From: Moduliflexus sp964602655
Lineage (GTDB): Bacteria > Moduliflexota > Moduliflexia > Moduliflexales > Moduliflexaceae
Direction: 5' to 3'
Assembly: GCA_964602655.1 (NCBI GenBank)
Contig: CAZRSF010000052.1
Coordinates: 1 to 45,552 of the forward strand
Length of the DNA stretch: 45,552 nucleotides
Shown here piece after piece: positions 8,431-16,715 of this stretch; positions within the stretch are counted from its first letter, which is position 1, and every line of letters begins with the position of its first letter. The notes beneath the pieces were generated by a model. It did no database searches. It saw nothing but the letters and a program-made list of their open reading frames with translations, and was not told where the DNA came from. The position numbers and the translations under genes were made by a program.

Positions 8431-9963
8431 TCACGACGCGGAGGGTTCGGCAATGATCGGAAGCAGGATTGTAAAGGTCGTGTGTCCCGGGCGACTTTGC
8501 ACGCGAATTTCTCCGTGATGTTTGGCAATAATTTTTCGGACAATATCCAACCCTAATCCATTGCCCTCGCCCGATGGCTTGGTGGTAAAAAACGGCGCAA
8601 AGATTTTTTCCTGAATCTCCGGGGAAATGCCTTCGCCGGTGTCTGTTATCGCCACTCTGACCTGGCGAGGATGTTCGGCAGACGCCTCTTCAAGTTGCGC
8701 GTCAATCGTCAATGTGCCGCTATTATTCATGGCATACAAGGCGTTTTGAATCAGGTTCGTCCAGACTTGCATCAATTCGTCAGGATAGCACAGCACTGGC
8801 GGCATCTCTTGATAGGCGCGCCGCACGTCAATCCCTTGTTTCAACAGGTTTTGATACAGCGTCAACACGGTGTCAATCCCGGCGGTCAGATCGGTTTTTA
8901 CCATGTGGCCGGAATGATCGTAGCGGGCGTAATTCTTTAAGGATTGGATGACATTCATCGCTTTTTCGACGGCAGCGTCTAACACGTTCGCGCTTTTCTG
9001 AAGATTGGCTAATTTGCCGATCATCGTTAGAATATCGAGGCGTTCGGACGAATGAAACAACGGAAGGAACGCGAGCGCGTCTTCATCATAGATACCGATA
9101 TTGACAAACAGGTCGGCGATATGTCGCGAATCCTGCACTGCGTATTCGTCTAACAACGTTTCGATATTTCGGCGCAACTCGCGTTTTTCTTTGGTGGATC
9201 TGAAGCCGATGTCCTTCGTTGCCCGGCGGAGCAAGGCAAAAAAATCTTGCTGGCGTTCCGGCGTGATCACTCGAAAAAAATCGGGGAGTTCTTCGAATGT
9301 GCGCGTGAGCGACGCCTGGAGATGATCGGAGGCCGAACGGATCGCGCCTAACGGCGAATTGAGTTCATGGGCGATCCCGGCCATCATTTGGCCGAGGTCA
9401 GCCATTTTCTCTGAGGCGACTAAGGTGCTCTGCGTTTTGGTCAGCATCTCGATGGTCTCGCTCAATTCGCTGTTGGTCAGGGAAAGCTGGGCTTCAGCGC
9501 GTCGGCGTTCGGCAATTTCTTGTTCTAAATCCCGGTTTTTCTGTTCCAACGTTTTTTGCAAATTGCGGAGCGCAAGGTGGGTTTTGACGCGCGCCAGTAC
9601 TTCTTCCGCCTCAAAGGGTTTGGTAATATAATCCACTGCGCCGATGGCAAACGCCCGGACTTTATCAAGGATTTCGTTTTTCACGCTGATAAAGATCACG
9701 GGAATCTCGCGTGTCAATTCGTCGGCCTTGAGGCGTTGGCAGACCTCGTATCCCGACATGTCAGGCATCATAATATCCAGCAGAATGAGATCAGGCTGAA
9801 CCACGCGAGCCGAGGCGATGGCCATTGCCCCTTCAGGCACAGGGCGCACGGTGTAATTTTGTATCGTCAGCAGCTTTGTCAAAAAATGCAAATTCGCAAT
9901 CGTATCGTCAACTACTAAAATATTCGGCTGTTGAGAAGTGGGAACATGATTCGGCATTGTCAT
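8431..9963 (-). CDS. REC-histidine kinase
   Basis: A 510-residue soluble kinase: receiver domain (D19/D20, phospho-acceptor D63, K115), a coiled coil at about 130-185, HisKA with H199 in GIAHELNSPLGAIRSA, an extended helical region, and an HATPase domain with N, G1, F and G2 boxes. It is a shorter paralogue of the kinase encoded downstream (5022-8420), sharing the receiver, the unusual helical insert and the catalytic domain but lacking PAS and GAF modules. Its ATG overlaps the stop of the preceding gene as ATGA, so translation is probably coupled. An ATG two codons later is an alternative start. With no sensor domain of its own, its input is most likely phosphorylation of the receiver by a neighbouring kinase. 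Confidence 0.9.
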   Translation of the reverse strand: MTMPNHVPTSQQPNILVVDDTIANLHFLTKLLTIQNYTVRPVPEGAMAIASARVVQPDLILLDIMMPDMSGYEVCQRLKADELTREIPVIFISVKNEILDKVRAFAIGAVDYITKPFEAEEVLARVKTHLALRNLQKTLEQKNRDLEQEIAERRRAEAQLSLTNSELSETIEMLTKTQSTLVASEKMADLGQMMAGIAHELNSPLGAIRSASDHLQASLTRTFEELPDFFRVITPERQQDFFALLRRATKDIGFRSTKEKRELRRNIETLLDEYAVQDSRHIADLFVNIGIYDEDALAFLPLFHSSERLDILTMIGKLANLQKSANVLDAAVEKAMNVIQSLKNYARYDHSGHMVKTDLTAGIDTVLTLYQNLLKQGIDVRRAYQEMPPVLCYPDELMQVWTNLIQNALYAMNNSGTLTIDAQLEEASAEHPRQVRVAITDTGEGISPEIQEKIFAPFFTTKPSGEGNGLGLDIVRKIIAKHHGEIRVQSRPGHTTFTILLPIIAEPSAS

Positions 9964-12326
9964 AACGTACCAAGACCGTCGTTGGTCTGCGATGATTCGT
10001 GGGAATCGGCTTTCGCCTGAAACACCAGGTCTATCGCGTCCAGGATCTTCATATATTCGAAATCGTTCAACAAGTAATTCAACGTATCGGCTAAGGCCAT
10101 ATCGAGAGACGCGATTCTCGTGATCGTCGCTGAGAGCAGTGTAATATCAGTCGTCATCGCAGCATGTTTCAGTTCCTGTAAGATTGGCTCCGGCAACTTT
10201 TCCATCGCAAGAGACAATATCTTCGCATCATGAATCATGGCGGGTGAGGTCGCGCCGTTTTCGTAAGTGACGCGCAGTTCTAAGTGGTGCGCAAGCGTAT
10301 CGAAAACGGCGGCTTCTTGATACGGTTTTCGCAAAAAGCCATCACATCCGGCGAGTCGCGCTCGTTCTTCTTCCTGTTCGAACATGCTGGCTGTCAGGGC
10401 GATAATAATCGTTCGCGCTGATGCGGACGTGTCGGTAGATGGCATGGCGTCACGGCGCATTTCGGCGTCGCGAATACGTCTGGTGGCTTCGAATCCATCC
10501 ATGACCGGCATAAACAAATCCATCCAGATGACATGCGGCTGCCACTGTTCCCACAGCGCGAAGGCTTCGGCGCCGTCCTGGGCTTCACGCACATCAAAGC
10601 CGAAAGGCTGGAAGAGTTGGTGAAGCAATTGGCGATTCGTCGCGTTTTCATCAACAATCAGCAACCGGTAGCCAATGGGGCGCGACAGGTCGCGTCCACA
10701 AATGGATACGATGCTGCGTTGCGCGTGCTGCTCAGCGTCTTCGACATCCTGAAGCGGCGAGACGATGACCGCGCATGTAAAACAACTGCCCCGCCCCTCC
10801 TCGCTTTGGACGGTAATATCACCGCGCATCATCCGGGCAAATTTGCGACTGATGGCTAATCCTAACCCCGTGCCTTCTCGATGCTGCTTACCGGTCGCGG
10901 TCTGCGTGAATGGTTCGAACAATATCGGCAGTTCTGCCGCGCTGATGCCTGCCCCGGTATCGCGCACCTCAAAAATCAGCCGCAGGAGCGTTGGCTGTTC
11001 TTCCAGGCGCTCGGTCCGAATTCGCAGGGAAATACCGCCATTTTTCGTAAATTTGACCGCATTATTCAACAGGTTGATCAGGATTTGTCGAAGCTTGACG
11101 CCATCGGCGAACATGAAGCGCGGCATGTCTCGCTGTGGTTCATACTGAAAATACAGCCCATGTTCTTCGGCGCGCAATTCGAACAGCGCTGCCGTTTCGT
11201 CCAGAAGCAGCGCCACATTGACCTGTGTTTCCTGAAGCGTCACCTTGCCGGCTTCGGCTTTCGACAGGTCTAACACCTGGTTAATCAGCGTCAGCAGATG
11301 TTCCCCGCTTTGCATAATCATCTTGAGACGATTATGATCTTCGGGCGGTAAGGCGCGATTGCGCTGCATCATCTGCGAAAAACCAAGGATTGCATTGAGC
11401 GGCGTGCGCAATTCATGGCTCATATTGGCTAAAAATCGGCTTTTGGCCTGATTGGCCTCTTCTGCCGCATGTTTGGCTTCTTGAATCGTTTCTTCGGCTT
11501 GTTTGCGTTTCGTAATATCCTGAAAATTTTCAACCATGCCGATGAGATCGCCATGCAAATCGCGATAGGGTTTGGCCGTGACGATGCACCAGAGCGTCGT
11601 GCCATCCGCGCGGATTTTCGCGACTTCGTATTCGACATGTTCAGCGCCGTCAAGAATTTGGCTGAGGGGGCATTGCGGCGTGTGGCATGCCTGGCCGGGA
11701 TGCGCGGAATAACATTTTTTCCCGATGGCCTCTTGTTTGGTAATGCCGAAAAATTCGCAATACGCATCATTGACTTGAGAGACTTCGAAGTTTTTCAGCG
11801 TGACGCAGAGGGGCATGGCGGCGTGAAAAATATTTTCTAAATTCAATTTGGCATGTTTCAGCGCGTCTTCCACCACTAATCGTTCTCTGAGTTCTGTCTG
11901 CGCCTGATCGCGCATAATGCGATAATCTTTCAGGCGCTGGGCGAGTTCGGTCACATCCTGAATCGTGAAGAGCGCGTACAATTCGTCCGAGCCTGGCGTC
12001 GAAATTCTGGTGGCCGTCGTGCTATGCACCTGAAATTGGTTCTCGGCCAGAGGCACCGGAATGATATATTTATGCAAATATGGGGAAAAAATGACCGGAA
12101 TGCCATCGTCGAACAGATTGCGAATTCTGGCCGCATATTTGGCGGAAGCGAGATGCGGAAAATGTTGACCAATCGGCATACCGAGAATGCGCTCGCGTTG
12201 AATGCCTGTCCAATGCTCAAGACAGATATTCCAGAAGACGACCTCCAGGTCTTTGTTTAACACAAAGCTTCCCACTGGCATCACATCAAGCAGCGCAAAC
12301 GGGTCTGCAATCGTCGCAATATTCAT
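9960..12326 (-). CDS. PAS-PAS hybrid histidine kinase with receiver
   Basis: A 788-residue hybrid kinase. Two PAS domains occupy about 12-125 and 165-275. HisKA has H304 (NMSHELRTPLNAI), the HATPase domain lies at about 405-525 (N box ILINLLNNAVKF, G1 DTGAGIS, G2 GTGLGL), and a C-terminal receiver has phospho-acceptor D603 (WMDLFMPVMDG) and K667. The last 90 or so residues are helical and unassigned. The second PAS domain has three clustered cysteines (C205, C214, C219; pattern C-x8-C-x4-CPL), suitable for a metal or redox site. No membrane helices are seen, so it senses in the cytosol. It follows the CheC gene by 22 bases and overlaps the next gene by four. Confidence 0.9.
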   Translation of the reverse strand: MNIATIADPFALLDVMPVGSFVLNKDLEVVFWNICLEHWTGIQRERILGMPIGQHFPHLASAKYAARIRNLFDDGIPVIFSPYLHKYIIPVPLAENQFQVHSTTATRISTPGSDELYALFTIQDVTELAQRLKDYRIMRDQAQTELRERLVVEDALKHAKLNLENIFHAAMPLCVTLKNFEVSQVNDAYCEFFGITKQEAIGKKCYSAHPGQACHTPQCPLSQILDGAEHVEYEVAKIRADGTTLWCIVTAKPYRDLHGDLIGMVENFQDITKRKQAEETIQEAKHAAEEANQAKSRFLANMSHELRTPLNAILGFSQMMQRNRALPPEDHNRLKMIMQSGEHLLTLINQVLDLSKAEAGKVTLQETQVNVALLLDETAALFELRAEEHGLYFQYEPQRDMPRFMFADGVKLRQILINLLNNAVKFTKNGGISLRIRTERLEEQPTLLRLIFEVRDTGAGISAAELPILFEPFTQTATGKQHREGTGLGLAISRKFARMMRGDITVQSEEGRGSCFTCAVIVSPLQDVEDAEQHAQRSIVSICGRDLSRPIGYRLLIVDENATNRQLLHQLFQPFGFDVREAQDGAEAFALWEQWQPHVIWMDLFMPVMDGFEATRRIRDAEMRRDAMPSTDTSASARTIIIALTASMFEQEEERARLAGCDGFLRKPYQEAAVFDTLAHHLELRVTYENGATSPAMIHDAKILSLAMEKLPEPILQELKHAAMTTDITLLSATITRIASLDMALADTLNYLLNDFEYMKILDAIDLVFQAKADSHESSQTNDGLGTL

Positions 12327-12348
12327 AATCTCCCTTTGTCAACCGCGC

Positions 12349-12945
12349 TTACAGCGTGTCAAGGGTTCTGGCCAAGGAATTGAACAGACCGACGCGAAAG
12401 AGCAGCAGCACATTGCCATGAATCTCCAATTGCTCGATGGCTAATTCTGTTTGCGCCATGATGATTGTGGATTCGGCGTCGGCATTATTTTCCTGAAGCA
12501 GGCGTTCGATGCTGTCTTCCACATACGCCGGAATCGAATAGGTCAGATGCTCCTGGAGCACGTTGCTGAGCGAGCCCATCACGCCATTCAGCACGATGTT
12601 GCCGACTTCGGTGAGCGCGCCGACGCGGATGGAATCGAAGTCTTCCGCATGTTCAGGCAGTTCTCCTGTGAGCAGATTGACTAAATTCGACGCACTATCC
12701 GGGGGAAAGGCCAGCAGCGCGGTGCCTGAAAACGGCCCTTTGAAGGCTAATTTCACCACAGACAGCGATGTGGTCACTAATTCTTTCAACACGGTGCGAA
12801 TTTCGGAGTATGGAAAGATTTTAATCGCGGGAACTTGCAGATTGACATGCGCTTCAAGGATTTGATTCAACATGCCAGCGGCTTTTCCCACGCCGATATT
12901 GATGAGTTCGGTCAGGGCGTCAGCTTGATACGGGGTCAGATTCAT
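12349..12945 (-). CDS. cheC: CheC-type CheY-P phosphatase
   Basis: A 198-residue CheC/CheX/FliY family protein, which dephosphorylates CheY-like regulators. Both active-site motifs of the family are intact: E13/N16 followed by P39 (LTELINIGVG...VPA) and E113/N116 followed by P139 (LTEVGNIVLNG...IPA), with the same 23-residue spacing. This two-site arrangement is typical of CheC. Its start overlaps the stop of the single-domain response regulator as ATGA, so enzyme and probable substrate are made in step. There is no CheD, CheA or CheR nearby, so here it may tune a phosphorelay instead of chemotaxis itself. Confidence 0.88.
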   Translation of the reverse strand: MNLTPYQADALTELINIGVGKAAGMLNQILEAHVNLQVPAIKIFPYSEIRTVLKELVTTSLSVVKLAFKGPFSGTALLAFPPDSASNLVNLLTGELPEHAEDFDSIRVGALTEVGNIVLNGVMGSLSNVLQEHLTYSIPAYVEDSIERLLQENNADAESTIIMAQTELAIEQLEIHGNVLLLFRVGLFNSLARTLDTL

Positions 12946-13328
12946 GTGGTCGCGCCTCCTTTGGTTCGAATGACACGCTCGATCATATCCAAAAACGGGT
13001 CAGCGTCTAACGGCGACAGCGGTTTATATTCGATCTCTGTCGCCCCAAGTCGTTGGCATTCGCGGCGAGTGGTTTCTTGAATATCGGCGGTCAGGACGAC
13101 AATCGGCGTTGTTTCGCCCTGCTTCTGGGCGATGGCGAGAAATGCCAGGCCATCCATGTCCGGCATGAGAATATCCAAAATCACGCAATCCGGCTGATAG
13201 CTTTTCAGCATGTCCAGCCCTTCTTTTCCGTTGGTTGCTTCCTGAATATCATACGGCTTTCTGCTCAAAATTTTGCGAATACTTCGTCGTTGGTATAATG
13301 AATCGTCAATGATTAATATTTTGCTCAT
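12942..13328 (-). CDS. CheY-like single-domain response regulator
   Basis: A 128-residue stand-alone receiver domain: acidic pair D8/D9, phospho-acceptor D52 in ILDILMPDMDG, T80 and K102. The ATG at 13328 is chosen because AGGAG lies about ten bases upstream and the protein then begins MSKILIIDD, as expected; a longer frame to 13382 has no support. It has no output domain, so it works by protein contact or as a phosphate shuttle between the kinases and Hpt domain of this cluster. The overlapping cheC gene is its likely phosphatase. A promoter candidate lies about 100 bases upstream. Confidence 0.88.
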   Translation of the reverse strand: MSKILIIDDSLYQRRSIRKILSRKPYDIQEATNGKEGLDMLKSYQPDCVILDILMPDMDGLAFLAIAQKQGETTPIVVLTADIQETTRRECQRLGATEIEYKPLSPLDADPFLDMIERVIRTKGGATT

Positions 13329-13428
13329 GTGTCTCTTCTCCTGAATCAATCCGAATCGAGAGGGACGCGTTCTCTCCCTCAACTCATGCGATTACCTCTT
13401 GTTACCATGCGTGTTTCACCTTCGAGAA

Positions 13429-13457
13429 TCTGTATCAAATATCAAGGTTGTTGTCAA
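13429..13457 (-). promoter_or_regulatory. Sigma-70-type promoter before cheY-cheC
   Basis: On the minus strand a perfect TTGACA (13457-13452) is followed after exactly 17 bases by TACAGA (13434-13429), three of six matches to the -10 consensus. It lies in the largest gap of the signalling cluster (13329-13560), about 100 bases before the CheY-like start. It could give an internal transcript for the downstream half of the cluster. Confidence 0.4.
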
Positions 13458-13560
13458 TCAAAAGCATCTGCGGCTTTTTCTTCAGCGTCAGCGATGCCAA
13501 CTCGCGGCGTTGGCGGTCAGAGCTGCGCGCTGGCCGCCCTGAATGCGGTAGTCGTTTGTT

Positions 13561-14622
13561 TTACGCCGTTTCATAGCGGCAAAAACCGTTCCTCCCATCT
13601 GTTTTGGACTGATATAACGCTTTATCAGCGTGATTGATGAGCGTATCCGAGGAGATGTCTTTATGGGGGACAAGCGTCGCCACTCCCATGCTCAGGGTGA
13701 CATACGACGCGATGTGCGAACCGTTATGAGGGATTTGAAGCTCGCGCATCACTTCCTGAAGTTGCGCGGCGACGGAGGCAGCGCCATCAAGATCGGTATC
13801 TGGCAGCATAATCACGAATTCTTCTCCTCCGTAGCGCGCCACTAAATCCAGCGGGCGTTTCAACGGGAGCGACAATGCCCGCGCCACTTGCTTCAAACAT
13901 TCGTCCCCCTGTAAGTGACCATACGTATCATTGTAACGTTTAAAAAAATCAATATCAATCATAATCAGCGAAATTCGCTGCGACAACCGGGCGGCGCGCC
14001 GCCATTCTCTCGAGAATTGTTCATCGAAATACCGCCGGTTTGCCACCCCGGTCAGGCCATCAACAGACGCCATCCGCTGAAGCCGCGCGTTCGACTCTTG
14101 CAATTGCTCGTTGGTGCGTTCGAGTAAATTCGTGGTTTCCAACAATTGCAGCTCCCGCGCTTTGAGCTGCAATTCGCGGGTCTTTCGCGCGTCCGTTTCT
14201 TCCTTCAGCCGCAAGGCCGAGCCGACACGCGCTAACAGTTCGATCTTTTTCAGCGGTTTGGTAATATAATCAGTCGCTCCGGCTTCGAAGGCTTGTTGCA
14301 GGCTTTCTTCGCTCGTATCGCCTGTCACCATGATAATCGGAATATCTCTCAGGCGCTCAATGGTTTTCAGAATTCGACAGGAATTAATGCCGTCTATATC
14401 GGGCATGATAATATCCAGAAGAATCAAATCAATCAACGACGCCTCTTCCTCGGAAGAGTGCACCCCTAAAAAATCGAATGCTTCAGAGGCGGTTTCGGCA
14501 AACAGCAAATCCGTATAATCTGCTGATCTCAGCAGCAATTTCAACTGCGTCCGCACATGTCGGGAATCATCTACAATCAAAATTTTCATATCCGCGTTTT
14601 CGTTCTCCTTCTGCGCTGTCAT
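13561..14622 (-). CDS. REC-GGDEF diguanylate cyclase
   Basis: A 353-residue response regulator with a c-di-GMP synthase output. The receiver has D18/D19, phospho-acceptor D70 and K122. A coiled linker (about 140-185) leads to a GGDEF domain with the active-site variant GGEEF (265-269) and an inhibitory I-site RxxD (R256-D259) exactly five residues before it, so it should be catalytically active and product-inhibited. The ATG at 14622 shares a base with the preceding stop (TGATG), implying coupling. An internal ATG at 14589 (MKILIVDD) is a second possibility, with AAGGAG rather far upstream. In this locus it is the only enzyme that makes a second messenger, so it is the likely counterpart of SiaD. 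Confidence 0.9.
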   Translation of the reverse strand: MTAQKENENADMKILIVDDSRHVRTQLKLLLRSADYTDLLFAETASEAFDFLGVHSSEEEASLIDLILLDIIMPDIDGINSCRILKTIERLRDIPIIMVTGDTSEESLQQAFEAGATDYITKPLKKIELLARVGSALRLKEETDARKTRELQLKARELQLLETTNLLERTNEQLQESNARLQRMASVDGLTGVANRRYFDEQFSREWRRAARLSQRISLIMIDIDFFKRYNDTYGHLQGDECLKQVARALSLPLKRPLDLVARYGGEEFVIMLPDTDLDGAASVAAQLQEVMRELQIPHNGSHIASYVTLSMGVATLVPHKDISSDTLINHADKALYQSKTDGRNGFCRYETA

Positions 14623-16673
14623 CAAATGACAATGGTAATCTCTCCTGATTCGGTTCGATAGACGACACGTACGTCATCAATAAACGCCTGAAGTTTTCCA
14701 ATCCAGTGACCCGCATCCTCGTCACGCTGTTCTTTTGCCGCCATTTCAAGCGAACGCGCCATCTCGCTGATCGTGTTGAATCCATAGCCTCCGCCTGCGC
14801 CCTTCAAGCTGTGACTCCGTCGGCAAATTTCCTGATAATCGCGCTGCTGTAATGCCTCGGTCATAATGCCGATATCCTGGCGGATGTCGTCGAAAAATTC
14901 CGGGATAAATTCGGCGAAGTCAGGCTCGATATAGACGACAACCCGGCCATCGGTGCGTTCCGTCTCAGTGCCCTCTTGTGTTTCTTCTGGCGGCGACGGC
15001 GTTTCTGCAATGGCGGCGTGTTTGGTATATCGGGCAATATATTCTAACAGTTGCGCTTTTTTGACGGGTTTATTGAGGTAGGCGTTACAGCCTGATTGAA
15101 GGCTTTTCTCTGGAGTTTCTTTCAAGGCGTAGGCCGTTAATGCGATAATCGGCGTCGCCTCGCGCCGGGTTTGGGTTTCGAACTCCCGCATCATCTGAGT
15201 GGCGGTGTATCCGTCCATGACGGGCATCTGGATATCCATCAGCACTAAATCATACAGATTGGCCTGAAATTTTTCAACCGCAATTGCGCCATTCTCAGCG
15301 ATCTCAATCTGAAAGGGCGTATGTTTCAAATATTGCTGGACAATCAGTTGGTTATGTTTATAATCTTCGACCAGAAGAATACGGAGCGGCGGCAATGAGG
15401 GCGTCTCTGTGGCTTGTGGTTGAGGAGTTCGCTGCTCTGAAAGGGTGGCAAGCACCGTTCCGATTGTGTGAAGCAGTTCGAAGCGTTTAATCGGCTTGAT
15501 CATATACGCCGACACTTCCGCTTCCGCAAGTCCATCCGGCTGTTTGCGATGGTCTCCGGTGGTCAGCATCATCACCGGCAAACTGCTGATGGACGGATCC
15601 TGTTTCAGATGCTCGATAATGTTTTCGCCATCGGAGGACGGCACATCGCCATCCAACAGGATGAGGTCAAACGGCTCGCCGCTGCTTGTCGCTCGTCTGA
15701 GAGCGAGAATGCCCTGTTCGTTATTCTTCGCGTCAGTGACATGGGCGTCCCAGCGTTCAAGTATCTCCCGAAGAATCAGGCGGTTGGTCTCGTGGACATC
15801 AATCACCAGCACACGCAAGCCTTTCAGGCGTTCGGGGTAGTTACGGATCGGTTTGCGCGGGTGCGGCTGCACGCCGAATGTCGCGGTAAAATGGAAGGCG
15901 CTCCCTTTCCCTTCCTGACTTTCGACCCAGAGCCGCCCGCGCATTAAATGTATCAGATGCTGCGAAATCGTTAAGCCGACGCCTGTTCCGCTGAATTGTC
16001 TGATGGCTGATGTCTCCCCCTGAGTAAACAGATCGAAGATATGTTGTAATTTTGCCTGCGGAATGCCGATCCCGGTATCAGAGACGGAGAATTTCCACTC
16101 AACTTCTTGCTCTGACGCAGTCTGAAGTTCGCAACGCACGACGATCTCCCCGCTATGCGTGAATTTGACGGCGTTATCAATCAGATTCATCAACACCTGC
16201 CGTAATCGCATGGAGTCGCCGATCAGGAAGGAGGGGAAAATGGGATCAAGATAATAGTTGAATTCTAATCCTTTCGTATGGGCGCGTGGGGCTAATAATT
16301 CGCATGTCCGTTCAATGATATTCAATAAATCAAAGTTGTGTGGTTCAAGATAGACGTTTTCGGTGCGAAGGCTGGAAAGATCGAGCAGATCGTTCAGAAT
16401 GCGCATTAGTATCTCTCCATTGGTTTGGAGTACATGCACAAATTCACGCTGCTCCTGGCTGAGTGGGGTTTCTAACAGTAATTCCGCCCCCCCCATAATG
16501 GCATTCATCGGCGTCCGAATTTCATGGCTGATGACGGAAAGGAACTCGCTTTTGGCCTGATTCGCCTGCTGCGCAATGTCCTGCATGTTGCGCAAGGCGT
16601 CCTCGCGGTCAGCCAATTTCTGCCGAAGTTCGATCACCTCGGCAGCTAATGTTTCATAAGACACGTCATTCAT
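14622..16673 (-). CDS. Hybrid histidine kinase with two receivers and Hpt
   Basis: A 683-residue BarA-like phosphorelay kinase with no recognisable sensor domain. It begins with a coiled coil, then HisKA (H50, VISHEIRTPMNAIM) and HATPase (N box LMNLIDNAVKF, G1 DTGIGIP, G2 GTGVGL). Receiver 1 (about 285-405, D341) has IDVHET instead of the usual acidic pair and may be weakened. Receiver 2 (about 430-548, D480) is intact. A C-terminal Hpt domain carries H621 in RRSHSLKGAGGGYGF. The N-terminal coiled coil suggests it docks onto another protein, plausibly the chemoreceptor-like product encoded 42 bases upstream. The natural phosphate acceptor is the REC-GGDEF protein encoded directly downstream. 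Confidence 0.9.
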   Translation of the reverse strand: MNDVSYETLAAEVIELRQKLADREDALRNMQDIAQQANQAKSEFLSVISHEIRTPMNAIMGGAELLLETPLSQEQREFVHVLQTNGEILMRILNDLLDLSSLRTENVYLEPHNFDLLNIIERTCELLAPRAHTKGLEFNYYLDPIFPSFLIGDSMRLRQVLMNLIDNAVKFTHSGEIVVRCELQTASEQEVEWKFSVSDTGIGIPQAKLQHIFDLFTQGETSAIRQFSGTGVGLTISQHLIHLMRGRLWVESQEGKGSAFHFTATFGVQPHPRKPIRNYPERLKGLRVLVIDVHETNRLILREILERWDAHVTDAKNNEQGILALRRATSSGEPFDLILLDGDVPSSDGENIIEHLKQDPSISSLPVMMLTTGDHRKQPDGLAEAEVSAYMIKPIKRFELLHTIGTVLATLSEQRTPQPQATETPSLPPLRILLVEDYKHNQLIVQQYLKHTPFQIEIAENGAIAVEKFQANLYDLVLMDIQMPVMDGYTATQMMREFETQTRREATPIIALTAYALKETPEKSLQSGCNAYLNKPVKKAQLLEYIARYTKHAAIAETPSPPEETQEGTETERTDGRVVVYIEPDFAEFIPEFFDDIRQDIGIMTEALQQRDYQEICRRSHSLKGAGGGYGFNTISEMARSLEMAAKEQRDEDAGHWIGKLQAFIDDVRVVYRTESGEITIVI

Positions 16674-16715
16674 ACGCAGATGTCCAGTTCTCGACGAATG
16701 GTGATTCGTGTACCA

